Below, one piece after another: positions 53,702-63,834 of a stretch of DNA of 64,000 nt. A model generated the notes under the pieces. It was not told the origin of the DNA. It worked only from the letters and a program-made list of their open reading frames with translations, and did no database searches. Numbering within the stretch: position 1 is the first letter of the stretch; the number at the start of each line of letters is the position of its first letter. Position numbers and translations under genes: made by a program. Source of the stretch: Branchiostoma floridae (Eukaryota > Chordata > Leptocardii > Amphioxiformes > Branchiostomatidae); NCBI RefSeq assembly GCF_000003815.2, contig NC_049993.1, forward strand, positions 17,123,565-17,187,564, read 5' to 3'.

Positions 53702-55005
53702 CTGCACACAAAATTACACGGTTACATTCCATTGTAGAAACTCAAAGTGTATTTATCAGAACAGGAATAGAAATAAAACAACCTGAGCTAGACGCACAAG
53801 AAAAGTGTACACAAAACGGTATAATATTATGGATAGCACCACGTAGAAACACCGCAGTGTTTCAAACTTACCGTTACACACCCTCCAGTGTGGTCCACTA
53901 TCACGATACCCTGCTGGGTGTGCCCTCTCGCATCTACAACCAGTCTCACATGGCCATTTGTTGCACGCCATGTCGTACAGGTACTCTCTCTTGAATGAGA
54001 AGCCACACACCATTACTTAATATTCATATATTACCATCCAATGGAGATGCGCAGTAAATGAGACTTGCAAAGACTATATGGTCCAAGTCATGTATCAACA
54101 TTGAATTTAGTTACAAAACATTTCAAGTGAAGAAAAGGGTAATGTGTTTGGCACTTAGAGCATAGTAGAGTAGAGTACACCGTTTCGGCCAGGTAAGAGT
54201 CTTTTTGTACGATTTGGGCTACTCTTCAGTTGATCGTCATCGTGGGCCTTTGTGGATTGTCCATTGTTTTTTTTAATACTGGTTATAGATCCATGTGTTA
54301 ATGACTATCATTAACACATTGATATGAATAGCTAAGGGGCTCGTCTACTCGTAGTGATTGTAAACTGTATCTAAAATATTATTTCGCATAGTTCCGAGTG
54401 TCTAAAGAGAGAAAGTATGATGTAGCATTTCTTACCCCTATTCAGGGGTGTGTGCTTTTGAGGCGGCACCAGCTTTCATGTCGCATAGTGCTACTTACAC
54501 TAAAAATTTCACAATTGATTGAACCATTAAAACCTTACCGTACTGTCCCAGTTGCCGTAGTAGTAGGCAGCTTCCCAGAAGGTACAACCTTCTCCATAAC
54601 ACTCCTCCCACAAGGTCCTTTTCTTTCTAGATCGGCTATCAAGGAAACTGTTTGCTTCTTCTTCGGTCGAAAAGGGTGATAAAACGTCATCGACATTGGT
54701 CTGGTCATCTGAGCTTAAACTGTGAAAGCGAATAGTAAAAATTAGCTCAATCGATTGTTTTAAACGTCAAAGATGATACTTACAAGATGAAGTACCAAAT
54801 GGCATACGGATGTGAATGTGAAAACTGCCATAGTACAATTCTTACCCAAGAACTGTAAAATGTAGCCTTGATCACATACATATATCGATTAAGGTCCTTG
54901 AAAACATAAATGAAATAATTCTATTTGAACTTACCACAAAATCGTATGAAAAGTCAGCGACACAATGGCCGCTAAGTACAGCAGCAAGGGTCCGGTGGTG
55001 TTCAT
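53618..55005 (-). CDS. Gla-like gene 1: signal peptide, degenerate Gla domain, Cys-rich, cbEGF
   Basis: Four exons chain in phase (2, 0, 1, 1). Exon 2 carries the Gla-domain frame: EEEANSFLDSRSRKKR, then LWEECYGEGCTFWEA, which follows the vitamin-K-dependent pattern AN-x-FL ... ECxEExCxFEEA. Only some Glu are kept. The EGF exon begins DINEC with the calcium-binding signature. It would be secreted. The C-terminal exon after the EGF was not resolved. Part of a three-gene tandem cluster. Confidence 0.72.
53872..53989 (-). CDS. Gla-like gene 1 exon 3 (Cys-rich)
   Basis: Acceptor before AGA GAG is fixed by the paralogues. REYLYDMACNKWPCETGCRC then AHPAGYRDSGPHWRVCNG, phase 0 to 1. Confidence 0.7.
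54539..54719 (-). CDS. Gla-like gene 1 exon 2 (propeptide and Gla-type domain)
   Basis: CLSSDDQTNVDDVLSPFSTE, EEANSFLDSRSRKKRTLWEE, CYGEGCTFWEAAYYYGNWDS. The Cys pair C-x-x-x-x-C and F-x-E-A are those of a Gla domain. Confidence 0.72.
54935..55005 (-). CDS. Gla-like gene 1 exon 1 (signal peptide)
   Basis: MNTTGPLLLYLAAIVSLTFH then TIL, donor TGTG|GTAAGT in phase 2. Upstream in-frame ATGs exist, but this one starts the hydrophobic core and matches the paralogue. Confidence 0.65.
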
Positions 55006-55149
55006 GATCCTGCTTTTCAAGAATAGGGGAAAATTTGTGAGTTTCTTTACATGGCCGAAAATCCATAACAATAACATTGCTGAAAATCCGAGACAAAAGA
55101 AACTGCACGCCATGTGACTACAATTTAACATATAGCTCATTCAAAACTA

Positions 55150-55225
55150 TGCCATCTGCTATGTAAGCATGTTACTTGCCCGATATTCAGCTGGAGTCTC
55201 GGGTTTCACTGTTGAAAAGCCTCCA
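55150..55225 (-). promoter_or_regulatory. Possible 5' untranslated exon of Gla-like gene 1
   Basis: Reverse strand CAGCTGAATATCGG|GCAAGT aligns with CAGCTGAACGACCT-GTAAGT-type sequence upstream of gene 2. If used, this copy has a GC donor. Confidence 0.35.
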
Positions 55226-55229
55226 TAAC

Positions 55230-56440
55230 TTGTCGCACCTTGGCTGTTCTGCGTAGGGGGGATTCGGACAATGGACTGGACATAGTGATGCTAGAGGTCA
55301 TCTTTTCTCCCTAGCAACCTTCCTTACTCACTCAATGAACTTGCCAACAAATGCCTATTTAATGTCCTTGTGCCGGCCAAATCACATATTTATAAGACAC
55401 GTTGTGAAAAAAAGTAACAACGTTCAAGCATAAAAAGCGTTTTAAGGACAGGACCGTTTTGCATAATCCAAAGGCGATTTTCGTTTTACGCAATAGATAT
55501 AATCAAATGATATTTGATGATATGATGAGTAACTTCTTCTTCTTCTTCTTTTCATCCTGTCGGACGATCAGTTCCGAGGGATCGGGAGTGTGCGACTAGA
55601 TCGGCTCTGCTCTTGCCCAGTTTGCCACAAGTCACTTCAATAAGCATTGAGTTAGAGAGAAGATTTCAAAATTCATTCTCTATTGCTATTCGTTTGGAGG
55701 GGGAATTGAACCGTCCAATAAAGTTTTCTTTTCAGGAGACGTCATGATTTATGATAAGCAGGCATAGAGGGACTAAGGCTGCCTTTCCACCCCAACAACC
55801 TTCCTGTTCGGAAGGTTCCTAAGTAATAATATTAACCCTGTCAGCCACAGTAATAAAAGTACGTCTGCTTTTGTGTGATCAAGACAATGGTTGCTTTTCA
55901 TCGGGGGGGGGGGTAAAGACCAGGTTACCAAGTCAACGATCAAATAAAGGCTCAACAAAGACCGTGGGGAAGAACCAGGCTCATGGAAGTTAGATGGTGT
56001 TGACGGGGATCACTTGAGTTCATATTAATTGTAGTTTATCAGACCAAAAATTATCAGATAAGGCATGTAGGTTATTTGCATTTGTCTTCATCCGCACGTG
56101 ATCAGCATTTCCGGTCACTACGGGAATGGTTCTGTTCGTTTGCGCAGACGTCGTCGGTTTGATTTTTTGTTTGATGCTCGCTGCGGCGCTATTGACACTG
56201 GGGCGACTGTGGATTTTTAATCTTGTTACAGGTGTTTCAGTTTGCTCGGGGGAATATGTAGATACATGTAAATACACACACAGATTTTCGTCGAGTAAAC
56301 ACTTCTAGAAAGGCCACATACACGACCGTTCACACTTTTTAAGTACATACACTATACACTGTAAATGATATCTGCATAGCAAGATAAACGTTCAGCACCT
56401 GTTAACACTGGATTAGGTCTGTGCAAGTGTGCGCAAATAA
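55230..56440. other. Intergenic, no gene recognised
   Basis: 55305-55330 holds CCCTAGCAACCTTCCTTACT, shared with 59510-59535 upstream of gene 2. This may be a conserved promoter segment. Contains a G9 run at 55906. Confidence 0.45.
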
Positions 56441-56990
56441 ACATAAACTCGTGTCTGGGGCAACGTGCTAGTTATAGAGGTGAACAATTAAACTTCTGGT
56501 CCAAAAGACGAGCTGCAGCCGACTTTTTGCTTTATTTTATTGCACATTTGTAACATGTAAAAAGTACACATAATAGAATACAGACACAATTCGGAAAACA
56601 TTTAGTGATGCTCACTGTCTTGAATTAATACCTCCCCTTTTGCTTATTTAGCCAAATTGATAACTACATACAATGTAACAAAATAACACATTTACATATT
56701 GTTATAGACGCTATTTCAACTACCTTTATGGCTAGAGTTCACATCCTTAGACATTTGACGGTGTTTCGAATTCATCCTTGGATTTTCTGGTTTGCTCCTT
56801 GGGGCATCTGTACAGGTTGTCATCCCTGGGTCTTTGTGGGTTTCTTCCCTGTTATCTCACTTTTACATCTGTCAAGTCTCGGTCTAAAGTTAGAAAATAT
56901 TTAGGACTTCAAACGGCGGTGTCCGACATACGTCACAGTTGTGGGGTTTGCATCAAAAGGGGAGGCGGTCACGGTTAAGACTTTGAACAA
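56440..56990 (-). other. Conserved 3' block of Gla-like gene 2
   Basis: Aligns with 60370-60900 over most of its length (GGCTAGAGTTCACATCCTTA, GACATTTGACGGTGTTTCGA). A short open segment CKPHNCD-V/A-CR is shared, but its acceptor AG is not conserved. Confidence 0.5.
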
Positions 56991-57089
56991 CACTTAATAT
57001 ATGTAAATGAATCCTAAAATTTTCTACGCTTGAACACCTTTCTAACCATGCCCCACGATCGCATCTCGTCCACCGTACTAATGTCTTAC

Positions 57090-57173
57090 CTGGACAGGAG
57101 TAGCCACAATGAGCGTTGACACAGTACTGGTCTTCACGGCACCCTCCTTTGTTGGTTAGACACTCGTTGATAT
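57090..57173 (-). CDS. Gla-like gene 2 exon 4 (calcium-binding EGF)
   Basis: DINECLTNKGGCREDQYCVN then AHCGYSCPG, phase 1 to 1. Confidence 0.75.
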
Positions 57174-58520
57174 CTACAAATGAAAATCAGACTTTTAATA
57201 TTCCATCGTATAAAATGTGTTCAAACGTATGCTAACTCGATCTGCCGAATCAAAGTAGTTTTTGTCTTGCTGTATGTCGAAAGTATAATGCATATACATA
57301 GATCAACCTGAGGTAGAAAAAAAAACAAAGACAGTGAGTTGCAAGCACTTTTAAATGCAGCATTATCTACATGTATTATGGTCAGTACTTCCGCAGCGTT
57401 TAAGACTCACCGTCACACCTCCTCCAATGTGATCCACTCCCAGGATTCCCTCCTGGATGCGCTTTGGCGCATGTGCAGCCAGTCACACATGGCCATTGGT
57501 TGCACGCCATGTTGTACAGGTACTCTCTCTGGGAGAATTTTCACACCGTTTGTATCAATTATTCTTGAGTGTGTGTATGTGTGTGTTGTCAGTACTGTAG
57601 CGATTATAAGTATAACGTTACATATGCATGTATGTATGTATGTATGTGTGTGTGTGTGTGTGCGTGCGTATGCGTGCGTGTGTGTGTGTGTGCGTGTGTG
57701 TGTGTGTGTGCGTGTGTGTGTGAGCCGCGTGGGTGCATATATATGTGTGTGTGCACGCGCGCTCGTATTTGTATGCATAAATGTTGTGAGCACTTCGTCA
57801 ATCAAGTAATGTATCAAGTAATTTAAAACATGTTGTGATTTCTTATTAGTCATGGCAGTTGTAGGCATGGCTAAGAAATAGCTAGAATCTCGTTATCTGG
57901 TTGATCTTTCTACTAAAATGAGTCAGAAACAGCACGTTCATATTTCAAAGTGAACTTAAACGTCTTACCGATCCCTCGTAGCTCAAGACCTCGTCGACTT
58001 CATGGAAGCTACAACCTTCGACATAACACTCGTGGTACAGCGACCTCTTGTGTCTCGATGATCTTTGTAGGAAGCTGTTTGCTTCTTTTTCGGCTCGGAA
58101 AGGTGACGACTTACCACCGACACTGGCCTGGATATTTCTGCCAAAACTGTGTGAAGAGTATTAAAAAAAATTATAAAAAATATTTCTCAATAATATCAAT
58201 CTAAAAATGTGAAGCAAATGTGACCTAGATGTTGTTAATCTGATATGACAACTGTCTTGACATCATTTATGTGCTCAGCGAAACTTTAATGAAGACTTAA
58301 ACCATCAGTACTGGTATAAGTTTTAAACAGATTTCCCCTTTCAAAGCCCAATTATTACCCAAGAGCTGTAAAATGAACCTTGATAATATAATATTGATCC
58401 CCAAACATCAATAAAATCATTTCATTGAAGTTGAACTTACCACAGGTCTGTGTGAATTGTCAGCAAGAATATCGCCAGGCAATGACGTATCAAGGGTCGG
58501 GTTGTGTTCAAAAGCCCCAT
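57090..58520 (-). CDS. Gla-like gene 2: signal peptide, degenerate Gla domain, Cys-rich, cbEGF
   Basis: Same four-exon plan and phases as gene 1. Exon 2 reads EANSFLQRSSRHKRSLYHEC then YVEGCSFHEVDEVLSYEGS. In both genes the second Glu of each canonical Glu pair is kept and the first is replaced. Exons 3 and 4 are closest to gene 3. Two candidate 5' untranslated exons lie upstream. Confidence 0.72.
57411..57528 (-). CDS. Gla-like gene 2 exon 3 (Cys-rich)
   Basis: REYLYNMACNQWPCVTGCTC then AHPGGNPGSGSHWRRCDG. Acceptor CTCCCAG, phase 0 to 1. Confidence 0.7.
57642..57722. repeat. (TG)n microsatellite
   Basis: TG repeats with CG interruptions in intron 2 of Gla-like gene 2. Long open frames here are compositional. 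Confidence 0.9.
57969..58146 (-). CDS. Gla-like gene 2 exon 2 (propeptide and Gla-type domain)
   Basis: CFGRNIQASVGGKSSPFRAE, then KEANSFLQRSSRHKRSLYHE and CYVEGCSFHEVDEV. Phase 2 to 0. Confidence 0.72.
58441..58520 (-). CDS. Gla-like gene 2 exon 1 (signal peptide)
   Basis: MGLLNTTRPLIRHCLAIFLL then TIHTDL, donor TGTG|GTAAGT, phase 2. Confidence 0.65.
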
Positions 58521-58814
58521 GTCTTTCTGTATACATGAAAACAACTGTTTTCGTTTTAGTATTACGGTTTTTTGTATATATCTTAGACGTAATGGGCATG
58601 TAAAGGTTGCCAATCTCAAAAAGACAGCAGTTATTGAGGGACAGTCGTACAAAATCCAGCTGTACTGTTACGTAGAAGGCTATGATAGAAAAGGCTATGG
58701 TAGTCGACACCATGGCTGAAAGTCCCAAAACAAACGAAACTAAGGACACGTACGTAGTCACTTTGATTTAACATATAGCTCCTTCAAAAGCGTGGTATCT
58801 GCTATGGTGCGGTA

Positions 58815-58910
58815 TACTAGTACTTACAGGTCGTTCAGCTAACGAAAAAGAAACACAGGTTTCACTGCAGAACTGTCGGCCAACGGTCTTCAACTGGTCG
58901 CACTTTCATT
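58815..58910 (-). promoter_or_regulatory. Candidate 5' untranslated exon, Gla-like gene 2 (proximal)
   Basis: Reverse strand reads GCAGTGAAACCTGTG...AGCTGAACGACCT|GTAAGT, similar to the copy at 59390 and to the gene 1 upstream sequence. Confidence 0.35.
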
Positions 58911-59384
58911 TTTCTGGGTGGTTGGGGGACTTGAAAAACAAAAGCCTAACAAGAGCTGCAAATAGCAGTCAAAGTGTGACTCACGTTCCGTAAACACTAG
59001 CGAAGGTCCATAAATTTATTCTATACTGTTGTTCCTTTGAACCCGCCGATCGCGATAAAGTTTCCTTTCAACCATGCTGTAAATCGTATATAGATGTTGC
59101 AAAATGAGCAATTATCTTCCCATAAATTGCAAAAAAAGATACAGGCAAGCGAATGCTTATGTCGTAGAATGCCAAGTCAATCAACAGGTTAGAGTATTGG
59201 AACCCCGCTAAACTAGCCATGATGACACACTAGGCTATGACACACATACCATCGGCTCAACATGGCCTCAGGAGGGTTTCAAGACCAAGCTACCCAGTCA
59301 ACGGCCATTTGATAGAAAAAAAGAGCGTGGCTATTTTGCAATTTATATATAATCCATTGTTCAAGGAACAGTAGAATCTCAAAC

Positions 59385-59480
59385 GGTATATTACTTACAA
59401 GTTGTCCAGCTAACTATAAGAACCACTGGTGTCAATCCAGAAAAATCGGCCAGCGCTAATGTTTGCACTGAGGTATTAAC
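59385..59480 (-). promoter_or_regulatory. Candidate 5' untranslated exon, Gla-like gene 2 (distal)
   Basis: Reverse strand AGTTAGCTGGACAACTT|GTAAGT. Followed upstream by the CTTAGCAACCTTCCTTG segment shared with gene 1. Confidence 0.35.
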
Positions 59481-59544
59481 GTGGACAAGAGATCGTATCA
59501 GATCGTTTTTCCTTCTTAGCAACCTTCCTTGTTTGGACAATGGC

Positions 59545-60370
59545 CTTGGCAACCAAAGCAAAGATGTACACTTAACACTTAATATTTCAAATCATTGACA
59601 AATAAAATGAAAATTGTTAAAGATTACGAGCTGTCCACAGGGAAAATATTTGGTATCTCTTAGATAAATGCGTGTAAAATGAAAATTGTTGAAGATACTG
59701 ACAACAGAACAAGTCTTAGTTATCCATAGATAACGTTACATGTTTTATTCATGAGGTGCTTTCAAGCATACCTGTTTCTGACCTTTTGATCCCGACTCTA
59801 CTTATAATACAGACTTTTCTTTGTTACCCCCATGAAAATCAACAAGTAACGTAAACAAAGAAGAGGAGTTAGAGTAATAATACTATCTTCTTGTTAAAAG
59901 TGCCGTTCTCGGAAAATAGCTTCTTTATATGGTAATGATCCTAATACAACGGCTTTGAATGTCTTATTATCTATAATGTATTAAACTAAAGATGATTATC
60001 ATAACGAAAACAATTATGTATGCCAGTTGTCAAGAAGTGCTGTATACCAGAAAAATCGTGAATACGTGAAGCACTTTGCTTTTCTGATGCACATGACATG
60101 GCGTAAGGGCGTACATGTAAGTGATTCACGAAAGTATCATTAAAAGTCTAAACAAAAGGCATCATTCGAGTAATAAATTGCAGTATGAGAGTGAAGTGTT
60201 GGCGTTGGGACTTCTATATCTGCTTGACGGAAAGTGTACATAAGTCAAACAGAGCTAGAAGCGCCTGTGCTTTCAGCGTCTTGAGTAGTGATGTTGAGCT
60301 TTATATACATGTTTTGTTGTTCAATGACACCTGTTAAAGCGAGGATAGGCTTGTGCAAGTGTGCGCAAAT
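59545..60370. other. Intergenic, no gene recognised
   Basis: AT-rich sequence between the upstream region of Gla-like gene 2 and the 3' block of gene 3. No exon or element is supported. Confidence 0.45.
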
Positions 60371-60905
60371 ACACAGACCTTGTGTCTGGGGTAACATGCG
60401 GGGAACAGAAATTAGAAATTCAGCTTCTTAACCAAAAGACGAGTTGTAGCCAACATTTTCGTTTTACTTTATTGCACATTTGTAACATGTGAAAAGTACA
60501 CATTATAGAATACAAACACAATTCGGAAAACATTAGTGATTCTTAATGTCTTTCATAATACCTTTCCTCTTACTTATTAAGCCAAATTGATAACTACATA
60601 CAATGTAACAAAATAACACATTCACATGTTGTTATAGACGCTATTTCAACAACCTTTATGGCTAGAGTTCACATCCTTAGACATTTGACGGTGTTTCGAA
60701 TTCATCCTTGGATTTTCTGGTTTGCTTCTTGGGGCATCTGTACAGGTTGTCATCCCTGAGTCTCTGTGCAGGGTTCTTCCGTGTTATTTCAATTTTACAT
60801 ATGCCAAGTCTCGGTCTAACGTTCGAGCATACTTAGAAAACCGACATGCGTCGCAGTTGTGTGGCTTGCATTGAAAGGGGAGGCGGTCACGGTTAAGACG
60901 TATCG
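60370..60905 (-). other. Conserved 3' block of Gla-like gene 3
   Basis: Paralogous to 56440-56990 and, more weakly, 52910-53400. Confidence 0.5.
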
Positions 60906-61007
60906 CAACACATCATGTATGTAAATGAGTCCTAAACTTTACTTCGCTTGAACACCTTTTTAACCATGCCCCACGATCGCAGCTTGTCCGCTGTACAAAT
61001 GCCTTAC

Positions 61008-61091
61008 CTGGACAGGAGTAGCCACAATGAGCGTTGACACAGTACTGGTCTTCTCGGCACCCTCCTTTGTTGGTTAAACACTCGTCAATAT
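61008..61091 (-). CDS. Gla-like gene 3 exon 4 (calcium-binding EGF)
   Basis: DIDECLTNKGGCREDQYCVN then AHCGYSCPG, phase 1 to 1. Confidence 0.75.
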
Positions 61092-63782
61092 CTACAAACA
61101 AAGATTAGGCGGTCAAAATTCCACAAATGTATTCAACCAGAGCTTAAAGCTCAAATTAGAAAATTGTTATTTGCTGTACTGTACTACATACGTGAAAAGT
61201 ATATACAGAAAGTCTAAAAATTCTATGGCTTACCAAAAGTTCATAAGGAAGGAACGCCACTGAGACCCATTGTTAGTTCCATCAATTCAATTACATACAA
61301 GTGTTCCAAATTCCTCGCTGAAATATTGTCACCGTTGGTAGGCAGATCCCAACACCATATAAAGAACTCACAACACTTCGTCGAACTCATAAAAGACCAG
61401 AGAGTAGAAAAAGACGAGGAATTGCGTTCCTACGACGTAACAGCCCTGTTTACATCTGTCCCTGTTGACAAAGCTTGTAAGGTAATTTTAGAAAGACTAG
61501 AAGAAGATAAAAGCTTGTCAGAACGCACCAAATTAAAGCCCGCCCAGATTGTTGATTTATTGAACACTTGTTTAAAGTGCACCTACTTTGTTCATGATGG
61601 GATTTACTACCAGCAAATCCATGGGGCCGCTATGGGGTCCCCAGTGTCCCCTATAGTGTGCAATCTTTACCTAGAACACCTTGAACAAGTTGCTCTTAGC
61701 ACTGCCCCCCACCCACCATTATGGTGGTATAGATATGTGGATGACACTCATACTAAACTTAAGAAAGCGTACGCTGAGGAATTCACTGACCATTTGAACA
61801 GCCTAGATCCGGACATTAAGTTCACTTTTGAACAACAGCAGAACAACTCCTTAGCTTTTTTGGACACTCTTACAGTTATAAAAGAGGACGGCTCGCTGCA
61901 GATCAGAATTTACAGAAAGAAAACCCACACTGATCAGTACTTGAACTTTTCTTCCAACCACCCGCTAGACCACAAACTAGGGGTCATTCGCACCCTGTTC
62001 CATCGGGCAGAGACCATTATCACTGATCCTCAGGACAAAGAGGAGGAGAAGGATCACGTGATCCAGTCCCTAAAACGGTGTGGTTACCCCGATTGGGCTA
62101 TCAAAAAGGCAGCTACACCTAAGCCACCCCAGTCAGTACAAACCACGAAAACCACCTCTTCCAAACCTAACAAGGGGTTAGTGGTCTTGCCGTATTCTAA
62201 GGGTATTTCTGAAGCACTACGTAGGACCTTCGGGAAATATGGAATAAAGACCTGCTTCAAACCGACCCAGACTTTAAGAAACGTACTTGTATCACCGAAA
62301 GACAAAACACCTAGGGAGAGCAAATGTGGAGTAGTCTACCATATACGTTGCCAAGGTAATACAAACAAAGGTCAGTGCAAGGAATCGTATATCGGAGAAA
62401 CAGAGCGCGCATTAAAAACGAGATTCCTGGAACACCAGCGACCAAGTTCTGTGGGCTCGGAGGTATCCAAACATATACACATTGAGTCGCCAGGACACTC
62501 AGTGTCTCTTGAAAAAGTCAAAATCCTTGACTCAGAGCCGGAGTTCTTTGCAAGAGGAGTAAAGGAGGCCGTGTACATTCGTGCCCACCGTCCATCACTA
62601 AACAGAGACGGGGGGCGACACAGGTTATCTGGCATCTACGACCCTCTGCTGCAGTCAGTCGTGTGTCCCTGACGTCACGTCCGGAAGTTCAGCAGACGGG
62701 TCCATTCCGTGAACAAGGCTGACGGAGTCGGCTGAAAATTTGGGGTAAGTCCCAACTAATCTTGGTGTTGGTTAAGTAAAGTTTAGTTTTTCCACAATGT
62801 CATTTACCAACACAGATGAACTTTCATGCTAATATACAGAAAGTCTTTTAGCATGAATACGAATAGACCAACCTGAGCTAGAAAAACAGATACGAGTTAT
62901 ATGCATGCACGTACACGTAGCACTTAGTACTAGGTTGGTTACTACAAAACCTATCGTCTATGGTTAATATTACCATAGCCGTAGTGTTTCAAACTTACCG
63001 TTACACTCCCTCCAGTGTGGTCCGCTCCCATACATCCCCAGTGGGTGTAACCTGTCGCATGTACAACCAGTCTCACATGGCCATATTCTGCACGCCCAGG
63101 TGTACAGGTACTCTCTCTGGTATGAGAATTTACACACTGTTTATAGGGCCTTCACACTGAAATCGAATCAGCAGGAATCAAGCGGAACCAGCCGGAAATG
63201 AAGTATTTGCAAAATTCGTGCCACATTCGGTGCCATTCCGGGTGGGTATTCCAATGGGCCTTTAATCCCCTTCACACGAGAAGGAATGAGCCGGAATGCC
63301 GTCAGAATGAAAATCCTTTTCTATTCCTGTGAATTCGTAGTGTATTCTAGACATTCTCACTGCATTCGAGATATTCTTTCGGCCACATTCTGGCAGGATT
63401 CGAGATGGCTTGCCGTTTCGGTTCTTCATCGAATGAGATAAGAATGTTTCGAATAATGTTAGAATGCCCCCAGAATGCGGTGGGACTGCAGTTAGAATAG
63501 TTGGAATACACTTAGAATTCACTATGAATGCCATTCGGTATTTCTCCACTTCGAATGCACCTCGACAGTTTTTGACATGTCAAAAACTTTCGAGCCAGCC
63601 AAAAGAACGGGGACGAATATCTGGAATGCAGTAAGAATGTTGAGAATACAGTACGAATTGCCAAGAATTGCCACGAATAGAAAATAATTTTTATTCCGAC
63701 GGCATTCCGGCTCATTCGTGCTCTCGTGTGAAGGCATTACATTCATTACTGTACAATCGAGCTTTTGTTTCCCTATAGTAAG

Positions 63783-63834
<52 letters not shown>

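Noticed and set aside
57339-57868. Long frames rich in Val/Cys or Thr/His
   Set aside because: They read through the TG microsatellite.
60830-60900. Last coding exon of Gla-like gene 3 from acceptor TGCAAG
   Set aside because: The AG is absent in the gene 2 copy and the frames diverge, so a coding end could not be supported.
63784-63830. Origin or matrix-attachment site in the AT run
   Set aside because: A plain AT microsatellite with nothing else to support a function.
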